Below, in pieces: positions 33,301 through 44,525 of a stretch of DNA of 64,000 nt; position 1 is the stretch's first letter, and each line of letters starts with the position of its first letter. The position numbers and the translations under genes are program-made. The notes beneath the pieces were generated by a model. That model had not been told where the DNA came from. It saw only the letters and a program-made list of their open reading frames with translations, and did no database searches. Origin of the DNA: Sipunculus nudus (taxonomy: Eukaryota; Annelida; Sipuncula; Golfingiida; Sipunculidae); NCBI GenBank assembly GCA_026874595.1, contig CM049307.1:2319579-2383578 (forward strand), written 5' to 3'.

Positions 33301-35868
33301 CTTCATTCCTAGAACTTGGACAGTCCGTTCTACTTTGTCAACCCTGATTACCAGCTCTTATCACCTGCTTCCTTGCTAGAACTTGGACAGTCCGTTCTAC
33401 TTTGTCAACTCTGATAACCAGCTCTTATCATCTGCTTCATCCCGAGACGTTGGACAGTCCGTTCCAGTTTGCCTCCTCTGATAACCAGCTCTTATCATCT
33501 GCTTCATTCCTAGAACTTGGACAGTCCGTTCTACTTTGTCAACTCTGATAGCCACCTCTTATCATCTGCTTCATTCCTAGAACTTGGACAGTCCGTTCTA
33601 CTTTGTCAACCCTGATTACCAGCTCTTATCACCTGCTTCCTTGCTAGAACTTGGACAGTCCGTTCTACTTTGTCAACTCTGATAACCAGCTCTTATCATC
33701 TGCTTCATTCCGAGACGTTGGACAGTCCGTTCCAGTTTGCCTCCTCTGATAACCAGCTCTTATCATCTGCTTCATTCCTAGAACTTGGACAGTCCGTTCT
33801 ACTTTGTCAACTCTGATAACCAGCTCTTATCATCTGCTTCATTCCTAGAACTTGGACAGTCCGTGCTAGTTTGCCTACTCTGATTACCAGCTCTTATCAT
33901 CTGCTTCATTCCGAGAGGTTGGACAGTCCGTTCTACTTTGTCAACTCTGATAACCAGCTCTTATCATCTGCTTCATTCCTAGAACTTGGACAGTCCGTTC
34001 TACTTTGTCAACCCTGATTACCAGCTCTTATCACCTGCTTCCTTGCTAGAACTTGGACAGTCCGTTCTACTTTGTCAACTCTGATAACCAGCTCTTATCA
34101 TCTGCTTCATTCCTAGAACTTGGACAGTCCGTTCTACTTTGTCAACTCTGATTACCAGCTCTTATCATCTGCTTCCTTGCTAGAACTTGGACAGTCCGAT
34201 TTACTTTGTCAACTCTGATAACCAGCTCTTATCATCTGCTTCATTCCTAGAACTTGGTGAGTCCGTGCTAGTTTGCCCACTCTAATTACCAGCTCTTATC
34301 ATCTGCTTCATTCCGAGAGGTTGGAGAGTCCGTTCCAGTTTGCTCCCTCTGATAACCAGCCCTTATCATCTGCTTCCTTGCTTGAACTTGGACAGTCCGT
34401 TTTACTTTGTCAACTCTGATAACCAGCTCTTATCATCTGCTTCCTTGCTAGAACTTGGACAGTCCGTTCTACTTTGTCATCTCTGATAACCAGCTCTTAT
34501 CATCTGCTTCATTCCTAGAACTTAGACAGTCCGTGCTAGTTTGCCCACTCTGATTACCAGCACTTATCATCTGCTTCATTCCGAGAGGTTGGACAGTCCG
34601 TTCCAGTTTGCCTCCTCTGATAACCAGCTCTTATCATCTGCTTCATTCCTAGAACTTGGACAGTCCGTTCCAGTTTGCCTCCTCTGATAACCAGCTCTTA
34701 TCATCTGCTTCATTCCTAGAACTTGGACAGTCCGTTCTACTTTGTCAACCCTGATTACCAGCCCTTATCATCTGCTTCATTCCTAGAACTTGGACAGTCC
34801 GTGCTAGTTTGCCCACTCTGATTACCAGCTCTTATCATCTGCTTCATTCCGAGAGGTTGTACAGTCCGTTCCAGTTTGCTCCCTCTGATAACCAGCCCTT
34901 ATCATCTGCTTCCTTGCTAGAACTTGGACAGTCCGTTCTACTTTGTCAACTCTGATAACCAGCTCTTATCATCTGCTTCTTTCCGAGAGGTTGTACAGTC
35001 CGTTCCAGTTTGCTCCCTCTGATAACCAGCCCTTATCATCTGCTTCCTTGCTAGAACTTGGACAGTCCGTTCTACTTTGTCAACTCTGATAACCAGCTCT
35101 TATCATCTGCTTCTTTCCGAGAGGTTGTACAGTCCGTTCCAGTTTGCTCCCTCTGATAACCAGCCCTTATCATCTGCTTCCTTGCTAGAACTTGGACAGT
35201 CCGTTCTACTTTGTCAACTCTGATAACCAGCTCTTATCATCTGCTTCATTCCTAGAACTTGGACAGTCCGTTCTACTTTGTCAACTCTGATTACCAGCTC
35301 TTATCATCTGCTTCCTTGCTAGAACTTGGACAGTCGTTCCAGTTTTCCTCCACTGATTACCAGCTCTTATCATCTACTTCCTTGCTAGAACTTGGACAGT
35401 CCGTTCTACTTTGTCAACTCTGATTACCAGCTCTTATCATCTGCTTCCTTGCTAGAACTTGGACAGTCCGTTCTTCTTTGTCAACTCTGATTACCAGCTC
35501 TTATCATCTGCTTCCTTGCTAGAACTTAGAAAGTCGTTCCAGTTTTCCTCCACTGATAACCAGCCCTTATCATCTGCTTCCTTGCTAGCCTTGGACAGTC
35601 CGTTCTACTTTGTCAACTCTGATTACCAGCTCTTATCATCTGCTTCATTCCAAGACGTTGGACAGTCCGTTCCAGTTTGCCTCCTCTGATAACCTGCTCT
35701 TGTCACCTGTTAATACCCAGATCTTGGACAGTCCGTGCTAGTTTGCCCACTCTGATTACCAGCTCTTATCATCTGCTTCATTCCTAGATCTTGGACAGTC
35801 CGTGCTAGTTTGCCCACTCTAATTACCAGCTCTTATCATCTGCTTCATTCCTAGAACATGGACATACC
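30400..35868 (+). repeat. 67 bp satellite array, about 81 copies
   Basis: The unit is TAACCAGCTCTTATCATCTG, then CTTCATTCCTAGAACTTGGA, CAGTCCGTTCTACTTTGTCA and ACTCTGA. Two positions vary in a patterned way: the middle is TTCATTCCTAGAACTT, TTCCTTGCTAGAACTT or TTCATTCCGAGAGGTT, and the end is TACTTTGTCAACT, CCAGTTTGCTCCCT/CCTCCT or GCTAGTTTGCCCACT. The middle type usually predicts the end type of the neighbouring monomer, giving multi-monomer higher-order units. The most divergent variant (GTCACCTAATAATACC) is seen only near the edges. Because 67 is not a multiple of three the short open frames within are artefacts. Confidence 0.93.
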
Positions 35869-36935
35869 CCTTGTTTAAAGGAATTTATATTATGTGCAAA
35901 TATATTAGTTGTGCCGGTATGTAAAAATGGCATGTTTTGTGTGCATCTCTTTAAATTTTATTATTCTAAATATCATATTTGTCTCACGTAAGCCTGAAGG
36001 CTTCAGTGCACCGGTGCCCGTTTGTTGTCTACATTTATATCTGATATAATAGGCACGCTATATACATTTGTATATATATATATATTTATTATGAATGTAC
36101 ATATGTACAGGTTATATCTGGATTATCTGTGGAACATTAATGGGTCCATTAATTATCCTACAAACGGATGAAGAACGTGCGGGTATATGATAAAGCTTGG
36201 ATGTTTATGGTGATGCGGGATAAAATTAGTGTTTAATGGCAACAGACCTGGTACTGATGACAGATGACTGGTTAATCGTAGGATGAGTGCTCGGCAGGGT
36301 ATATACACCTATCATCTCTAAGTTTTATTATAGAATTGTAACAGTAAATAAAAGGAACCACTATACAATATAATCTATTCATGATTACACCATAAGGATG
36401 AGAGGTGCTGTTTCTTTGGACCACACAGTTCTGGAACATTGTTATCACACTTAACGTTTATATATATACAAAACACAAATTGTAGATTGGAGCGGCATCT
36501 TCAAATATTTGTTTGCTTGATGATAAAAAAAATGTGAGTCTTTTCCCGATTGCCTGCGTTAAGTTCCTGATGACAGATGGTTGGTGATTTGATTTGCAGT
36601 TTATGTAGACAGGTCTGTCGTTGGGTTTTCTATATGCATGGTTTGGTTTGTCCAGTGCTGAGGTCAAGGTTGACATCCAGGAAGTTTGCTGATTTTAAGT
36701 AAATTAATTTCGAAATGCCGACACCTGAAACCACCGAACAGTGTAAAAAGAAAGTTAAGTCACAGCTGGGTCCCCAAAAAGCGTCAGTTATCTGATGATC
36801 GCCCGGGTGCCGATACCGGCAACGGCGTGAAACTCAGAGTAATAACACGATGCTCCAGCGTGCTTAACGTTTAGTTAACCTGCTCTCCCTTAGCTGTATC
36901 GAGCACTTTACTGCAAACACTGGAACCTACTTAGG
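35869..36935. other. Unique sequence between arrays
   Basis: No exon is recognised. Open stretches at 36458-36676 (minus) and 36686-36874 (plus) lack motifs. A short TATATA run is near 36070. Confidence 0.4.
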
Positions 36936-36936
36936 A

Positions 36937-36937
<1 letters not shown>

Positions 36938-37018
<81 letters not shown>
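36938..37018. repeat. (AT)n microsatellite, about 40 units
   Basis: An uninterrupted AT dinucleotide run of about 80 bases. Confidence 0.97.
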
Positions 37019-37022
<4 letters not shown>

Positions 37023-37165
37023 GAGGCCGTAACCATCATATCCTCAAGTGTATACAGTCGGCACAACTGTATATAGTGAGCAAAGATGTTCGCCGTTTTT
37101 TTTTATTCCTTTTGCTTGAAAAATATAGTTCACAAACCAGAGGTCAGCTCCTTTAAATAAGGCCA

Positions 37166-37212
37166 GCCGTATGTTTCCCGGTAAATATGTTCCCCGGTAC
37201 CTATATTCCCCA
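37166..37212 (-). repeat. Isolated inverted copy of the 15/16 bp minisatellite
   Basis: ATGTTTCCCGGTAAATATG, TTCCCCGGTACCTATATTCC is the complement of the GGTACC-GGAAACATA units of the array that begins at 37662, about 450 bp away and in the opposite orientation. Confidence 0.6.
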
Positions 37213-37660
37213 GATCAATATGTTTTGTTTGCTTTACAGATCGAATATTACAACGGACACTGGTGTTAAGTAGCAAACTAACAAGATTTGTTTGAGTTTG
37301 TAGTCGAATTAAATCTGAGTCCAAATATATTTAAGCTATTCACAGCAGAGGAAGGTAAACAATAAAAATTCATAACAATCCAGACAAAAATCCTCCGTAA
37401 ACGCATACAGGCATGCCTACTATATACCAGAGTTAACTTTTTTCATCTAGACCATATGCCAAAAATATTCACATGCATGTAATTAGTCTTGTAACAATAG
37501 TTATCCATAGCTTGTAAACATGTTTTAATTAATGGTAAATGTAAGCACTCTTAACCACTGGATGGTGAATCAAGAAGCCCCGGTTTATTTTGAATAAATT
37601 ATTTCTTCACCCATTATTCCTTAACCGCCTAGGCGTGCTCTTCTGAGTTCAATGCAGCAC
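37213..37660. other. Unique spacer, no gene seen
   Basis: AT-rich spacer with no recognised exon. Confidence 0.4.
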
Positions 37661-37661
37661 A

Positions 37662-38968
37662 GAGTGCGGGGAAACACAGGTACCGGTGAACATAGATACC
37701 GGGAACATGGGTACCTAAAAACATAGGTACCTGGAAACATAGGTACCGGGAAACAAAGGAACCGGGAAACATAGGTATCGGAAACATTGGTACTATGAAA
37801 CATAGGTCCCTGGAAACATAGGTACCTTGAAACATAGGTTCCGGGGGACATGGGTGCACAGTAAAACAGGTATAAGGGAACATAGGTACATGAAAACACT
37901 GGGAAAATGGGTACCTGGAAAGATAGGTATCGGGGAACATGGGTACCTGAAAACATAGGTACTGGGAAACATGGGTACGTGGAAACATATGTATCGTGGA
38001 ATATGAGTACCTGGAAACATAGGTACCAGGGAACATGGGTACCTGGAAACATAGGTACGAGGGAACATGGGTACCTGGATACATAGGTACCAGGGAACAT
38101 GGGTACCTGGAAACATAGGTGTCGGGGTACATAGATACCTGGAAACATAGGTACCATGGAACATGGGTACCTGGAAACATAGGTACCAGGGAACATGGGT
38201 ACCTGAAAACATAGGTGTTGGGGTACATGGATACCTGGAAACATAGGTACCTGTAACCCATAGGTATCGGGGAACATGGGTACCTGGAAACATAGGTATC
38301 GGGGAACATGGGTAGCTGGAAACATAGGTATCGGGGTACATGGATACCTGGAAACATAGGTACCTGGAACCCATAGGTATCGGGGAACATGAGTACCTGG
38401 AAACACAGGTACCGGGGAACATGGGTAGCTGGAAACATAGGTACCTGGAAACATAGGTACCGGGAAACAAAGGAACCGGGACACATAGGTATCGGAAACA
38501 TTGGTACAAGGAAACGTAGGTCCTTTGAAACATATATAGGTACCTGGAAGCATAGGTTCCGGGGGACATTGGTGCACGGTAAAACAGGTATAAGGGAACA
38601 TAGGTAGATGAAAACACTGGGAAAATGGGCACCTGGAAAGATAGGTTTCGGGGAACATGGGTACCTGGAAACATAGGTGTCGGGGAACATGGGTACCTGG
38701 AACCCATAGGTATCGGGGAACATGGATACCTGGAAACATAGGTACTGGGGAACATGGGTACTTGGAAACATAGGTATCGGGGAACATAGGTGCCTGGAAA
38801 CATAGGTGTCGGGGAACATAGGTGCCTGGAAACATAGGTGTCGGGGTACATGGGTACCTGGATACATAGGTGTATGGGAACATGGGTACCTGGAAACATA
38901 GGTATCTGGAACCCATAGGTATCGAGGAACATGGGTAACTGGAAACATAGGTGTCGGGGAACATGGGT
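37662..38968. repeat. 15/16 bp minisatellite (AACATAGGTACCTGG), about 85 copies
   Basis: Alternating 15 and 16 bp units AACATAGGTACCTGGA / AACATGGGTACCGGGG form a 31 bp dimer. The array carries a longer-range duplication of about 714 bp: the distinctive block with TTCCGGGGGACAT, GTAAAACAGGTATAAGGG and GAAAACACTGGGAAAATGGG occurs at about 37840-37910 and again at about 38555-38625. On the minus strand all three frames are open for over 1.1 kb and encode the same Pro/Tyr/Cys-rich 31-residue pattern (PMFPGTYVSRYPCS). The whole set is best explained by a 31 bp period without stops. I do not call a gene. Confidence 0.9.
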
Positions 38969-38969
38969 A

Positions 38970-39429
38970 AAAACTCATAATTATGTTGTTTCTGTATTAT
39001 AACCTTATTTAAATGTATTCTGACAAAAAGGAAACTGCCATGCGTCACTAGGAGCCCCTTTTTGTAACTTAATGACAAATGGCTTAATATGACGCCTTAA
39101 TTGGACTGATGTATTTTATGTGCTCAGAAAACCAGCGGATCAAGGTCCCAAGCCGGAGTTTTATTACTCAGTGATGGCGATGATCCTTTCCTAGGATAGA
39201 CAGAGATGTTAAAACCTAGCAACCACTAGAGAGTCAACGTGGTTATAATGACATCAAACTTGGCACAGTTGAGTTAAACTAGTATGTCGTTCACTCTGCC
39301 ATGGTCCACACCGCTTGATTAGATCCACTGTTACAAACCACTGTACTGGTAAATACACTTATAGCTCTGTAAGCGGCGATATTGACATATTTAGCTGCAT
39401 GGCATGAAGGCATTGAAACAGTATTCACG

Positions 39430-39430
<1 letters not shown>
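38970..39430. other. Unique spacer, no gene seen
   Basis: No exon or RNA gene recognised. Confidence 0.4.

Positions 39431-39432
<2 letters not shown>

Positions 39433-39462
<30 letters not shown>
39433..39462 (+). repeat. (CT)n microsatellite
   Basis: An uninterrupted CT run of about 15 units directly before the 24 bp minisatellite. Confidence 0.95.
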
Positions 39463-39463
<1 letters not shown>

Positions 39464-39465
<2 letters not shown>

Positions 39466-39790
39466 CATACTGTGAGGAGTATGGGTTGTCATATTGTAAA
39501 GAGTGTGGGTTGCCATATTGTAAGGAGCGAGGATTGTCATTTTGTAAGGGGCGCGGGTTGTCAAATTGTAAGGAGTGCGGGTTGTCAAATTGTTAGGAGT
39601 GCGAGTTGTCAAATTGTTAGGAGTGTGGATTGTCATATTGTAAGGAGTGTGGTTTGTCATATTGTAAGGAGTGTGGGTTGATCTATTGTAAGGAGTGTGT
39701 GTTGTCATATTGTAAGGAGTGCGGATTGTCATATTGTAAGTAGAGTGTGTTGTCATATTGTAAGGAGTGTGGTTTGTCATATTGTAGGGA
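39464..39790 (+). repeat. 24 bp minisatellite, about 13 copies
   Basis: Unit TTGTCATATTGTAAGGAGTG followed by TGGG. As 24 is a multiple of three, an 8-residue periodic frame is open on both strands (RSVGCHIV on plus, TPYNMTTH on minus). This is a consequence of the period and is not evidence of a gene. Confidence 0.9.
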
Positions 39791-40400
39791 TAGCGGGTTC
39801 ATTTTATATGAACATTGAATCACAAAATTCAACGCATTGCACGGCGTCTCTCTATTGAGTATGGTTTCTGGTATATAGGTTTTTGTTTCCAAAGGTTCAG
39901 ACAGAATAAAACTATTTAATTGTTTTACTTCGTATATCAAATGTGGGATGTACAAGTTCCATCCATTGTGAAGACGGATTGATCAAATACATTTGTATGT
40001 GCATGCGCATATGAGTGTAAAAGCAAATTTTGTTTTTCGCGTCACAACAGAAACACAGGTGACTATTTTCTGACTATAGGTACGTAATGTCAGCTGATAA
40101 TATTTTAACATTAGTGCTGATGAATTATTTTCTTCACATACTGCGGAAATAGATGACCTTTCCTTGGTATCTGTAGGCATTCTTTATTTAGTTTCCTGAA
40201 CAATCGTATAAGCGGTTACCCCTGCAACATTCTCGGGCTTAACGGAATAAAGACGCAATCACTGTAAAGATTTCTTGTCACGTTTCGCGCCACGTTTCTC
40301 ATGGTCTACGTCATTCAGTTACTATTACGAAAGTCCCCACTATTATTTTAACCCACTCACTTTTGGAAGTAGTGCGTATCTACGATCTGGTAATGGGACT
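39791..40400. other. Unique sequence, no gene called
   Basis: Open stretches at 39683-39955 and 39983-40180 on the minus strand have no recognised domain. Confidence 0.4.
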
Positions 40401-40456
40401 AATTACTGCTGACAGGACACGAGCTGGTTAGGTGAACATTTGATTTTTACTATACC

Positions 40457-40737
40457 TCTGGTGATAAAACCAATGCGTGCCTGGAATACCGGATAAAACG
40501 CTCTAGCTGCTGTACGGCAGTCTTTTCCATCTTGGCGCGTGACACTCCCTGCATTAAGATGTAAACTCTCCCTGTTCTGCACTTCACTGATCACATTAAC
40601 TAGTGTCCCGTGTGTGACAGGAGGCAGGCCGCCCAAGGTTACAGAAAAATACATGGTGTCACATTCAGGATCCTCCCCAGTAAATTGTTCCCCTGCTTTT
40701 AATGCATTTCCAGTGATGAACCCATCCAGTATTATAA
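40457..40737 (-). CDS. Possible exon of an unrecognised gene next to the satellite
   Basis: On the minus strand a frame is open from the satellite edge to 40403. Its nonrepetitive part reads VIILDGFITGNALKAGEQF, FSVTLGGLPPVTHGTLVNVI, ESLHLNAGSVTR and FYPVFQARIGFITR, which looks like real protein (mixed hydrophobic and polar, beta-rich). CCTGCATGCAG at the satellite edge could be an acceptor and CCAGAG-GTATAG near 40455 a donor. I recognise no family; the LHLNA phrase faintly recalls galectin-like sandwiches, but the signature residues are absent. It would put the 23 kb satellite in the intron just upstream. Low confidence. Confidence 0.3.
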
Positions 40738-43700
40738 CTGCATGCAGGGGATGGGGGTCCTGTACTCCTGTCTTATTCCTCATAAATGCAAGAGGTGGAG
40801 GTCTAGTACTCCTGTCCAATACCTTATAACGGCAGGGGTGGGGGTCCTGTACTCCTGTATTATACCTCATAATGGCAGGGGGTGGGGGTCCTGTACTCCT
40901 GTATTATACCTCATAATGTCAGGGGATGGGGGTCCTGTACTCCTGTCTTATACCTCATTACGGCAGGGGATGAGGCCCTCCACTTCTGTTTTATACCTCA
41001 TTTCGGCAGGGGTGGGGGTCCTGTACTCCTGTCTTATACCTCATATCGGCAGGGGGTCCTGTACTCCTGTCTTGTACCTCAAAACGGTAAGGGATGGGGG
41101 TCTAGTATTTCTGTCTTATACCTCATAACATCAGGGGATGGGGGTCCTTTACTCCTGTCTTTTACCTCATAACGGCAGGGGATGGGGTCCTGTACTCCTG
41201 TCTTAACTGCAAGAGGTGGGGGATCCTGTACTCCTGTCTTATACCTCATAACGGCAGAGGATGGGGGTCCTTTACTCCTGTGTTATACCTCTTAACGGCA
41301 GGGGATGGGGGTCCTTTACTCCTGTCTTATACCTCTTAACGGCAGGGGATGGGGTCCTGTACTTCTGTCCAATAGCTCATAACATCAGGGGATGGGCGTC
41401 CTGTACTCCTGTCTTATACCTCTTAACGGCAGGGGATGGGGGTCCTTTACTCCTGTCTTATACCTCATAACTGCAAGAGGTGGGGGTCCTGTACTCCTGT
41501 CTTATACCTCATAACGGCAGGGGATGGGGGTCCTTTACTCCTGTCTTATACCTCATAACGGCAGGGGATGGGGGTCCTTTACTCCTGTCTTATACCTCAT
41601 AACGGCAGGGGATGGGGGTCCTATACTCCTGTCTTATACCTCATAACAGCAGGGGATGGGGGTCCTTTACTACTGTCTTATACCTCATAATGGCAGGGGA
41701 TGGGGGTCCTTTACTCCTGTCTTATACCTCATAACAGCAGGGGATGGGGGTCCTTTACTCCTGTCTTATACCTCATAACGGCAGGGGATGGGGGTCCTTT
41801 ACTCCTGTCTTATACCTCATAACGGCAGGGGATGGGGGTCCTATACTCCTGTCTTATACCTCATAATGGCAGGGGATGGGGGTCCTTTACTCCTGTCTTA
41901 TACCTCATAACGGCAGGGGATGGGGGTCCTTTACTCCTGTCTTATACCTCATAACGGCAGGGGATGGGGGTTCTGTACTTCTGTCTTATACCTCATAACA
42001 GCAGGGGATGGGGTCCTGTACTCCTGTCTTATACCTCATAACAGCAGGGGATGGGGTCCTGTACTCCTGTCTTATACCTCATAACAGCAGGGGATGGGGG
42101 TCCTTTACTCCTGTCTTATACCTCATAATGGCAGGGGATGGGGGTCCTTTACTCCTGTCTTATACCTCATAACAGCAGGGGATGGGGGTCCTTTACTCCT
42201 GTCTTATACCTCATAACGGCAGGGGATTGGGGTCCTTTACTCCTGTCTTATACCTCATAACGGCAGGGGATGGGGGTCCTATACTCCTGTCTTATACCTC
42301 ATAACGGCAGGGGATGGGGGTCCTATACTCCTGTCTTATACCTCATAACGGCAGGGGATGGGGGTCCTTTACTCCTGTCTTATACCTCATAACGGCAGGG
42401 GATGGGGGTCCTTTACTCCTGTCTTATACCTCATAACGGCAGGGGATGGGGGTCCTATACTCCTGTCTTATACCTCATAACGGCAGGGGGTGGGGGTCCT
42501 ATACTCCTGTCTTATACCTCATAACGGCAGGGGATGGGGGTCCTTTACTCCTGTCTTATACCTCATAACAGCAGGGGATGGGGGTCCTTTACTCCTGTCT
42601 TATACCTCATAACAGCAGGGGATGGGGGTCCTTTACTCCTGTCTTATACCTCATAATGGCAGGGGATGGGGGTCCTTTACTCCTGTCTTATACCTCATAA
42701 CAGCAGGGGATGGGGGTCCTTTACTACTGTCTTATACCTCATAACAGCAGGGGATGGGGGTCCTGTACTCCTGTCTTATACCTCATAACAGCAGGGGATG
42801 GGGGTCCTGTACTCCTGTCTTATACCTCATAACAGCAGGGGATGGGGGTCCTTTACTCCTGTCTTATACCTCATAACAGCAGGGGATGGGGGTCCTTTAC
42901 TACTGGCTTATACCTCATAACAGCAAGGGATGGGGGTCCTTTACTCCTGTCTTATACCTCATAACAGCAGGGGATGGGGGTCCTGTACTCCTGTCTTATA
43001 CCTCATAACAGCAGGGGATGGGGGTCCTTTACTACTGTCTTATACCTCATAACGGCAGGGGATGGGGGTCCTTTACTCCTGTCTTATACCTCATAACGGC
43101 AGGGGATGGGGGTCCTTTACTCCTGTCTTATACCTCATAACGGCAGGGGATGGGGGTCCTGTACTCCTGTCTTATACCTCATAACGGCAGGGGATGGGGG
43201 TCCTTTACTCCTGTCTTATACCTCATAACGGCAGGGGATGGGGGTCCTTTACTCCTGTCTTATACCTCATAACAGCAGGGGATGGGGGTCCTATACTCCT
43301 GTCTTATACCTCATAATGGCAGGGGATGGGGGTCCTTTACTCCTGTCTTATACCTCATAACAGCAGGGGATGGGGGTCCTGTACTCCTGTCTTATACCTC
43401 ATAACGGCAGGGGATGGGGGTCCTATACTCCTGTCTTATACCTCATAATGGCAGGGGATGGGGGTCCTTTACTCCTGTCTTATACCTCATAACAGCAGGG
43501 GATGGGGGTCCTTTACTCCTGTCTTATACCTCATAACGGCAGGGGATGGGGGTCCAATACTCCTGTCTTATACCTCATAATGGCAGGGGATGGGGGTCCT
43601 TTACTCCTGTCTTATACCTCATAACAGCAGGGGATGGGGGTCCTGTACTCCTGTCTTATACCTCATAACAGCAGGGGATGGGGGTCCTTTACTACTGTCT

Positions 43701-44525
43701 TATACCTCATAACGGCAGGGGATGGGGGTCCTTTACTCCTGTCTTATACCTCATAACGGCAGGGGATGGGGGTCCTGTACTCCTGTCTTATACCTCTTAA
43801 CGGCAGGGGATGGGGGTCCTTTACTCCTGTCTTATACGTCATAACAGCAGGGGATGGGGGTCCTTTACTCCTGTCTTATACCTCATAACGGCAGGGGATG
43901 GGGGTCCTATACTCCTGTCTTATACCTCATAATGGCAGGGGATGGGGGTCCTTTACTCCTGTCTTATACCTCATAACAGCAGGGGATGGGGGTCCTTTAC
44001 TACTGTCTTATACCTCATAACGGCAGGGGATGGGGGTCCTTTACTCCTGTCTTATACCTCATAACGGCAGGGGATGGGGGTCCTGTACTCCTGTCTTATA
44101 CCTCATAACGGCAGGGGATGGGGGTCCTTTACTCCTGTCTTATACCTCATAACAGCAGGGGATGGGGGTCCTTTACTACTGTCTTATACCTCATAACGGC
44201 AGGGGATGGGGGTCCTGTACTCCTGTCTTATACCTCATAACGGCAGGGGATGGGGTTCCTTTACTCCTGTCTTATACCTCATAACAGCAGGGGATGGGGG
44301 TCCTTTACTCCTGTCTTATACCTCATAATGGCAGGGGATGGGGGTCCTTTACTCCTGTCTTATACCTCATAACAGCAGGGGATGGGGGTCCTGTACTCCT
44401 GTCTTATACCTCATAACGGCAGGGGATGGGGGTCCTGTACTACTGTCTTATACCTCATAACGGCAGGGGATGGGGGTCCTTTACTCCTGTCTTATACCTC
44501 ATAACGGCAGGGGATGGGGGTCCTG

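Noticed and set aside
30400-35868. CRISPR array
   Set aside because: Regular 67 bp spacing comes from whole-monomer repetition with no unique spacers, in a eukaryotic context.
37621-39078. A 485-codon minus-strand protein, Pro/Tyr/Cys-rich, possibly silk- or shell-matrix-like
   Set aside because: All three frames are open over the same array and the repeat period explains this fully. No signal peptide, splice sites or nonrepetitive domain supports a gene.
39382-39780. Reading frames on both strands of the 24 bp minisatellite
   Set aside because: A stop-free period that is a multiple of three gives open frames on both strands automatically.
40457-40737. Galectin domain in the candidate exon
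   Set aside because: The phrase LHLNA loosely resembles the galectin H-x-NPR region, but the Asn-Pro-Arg, Trp and Glu-x-Arg signature residues are absent.
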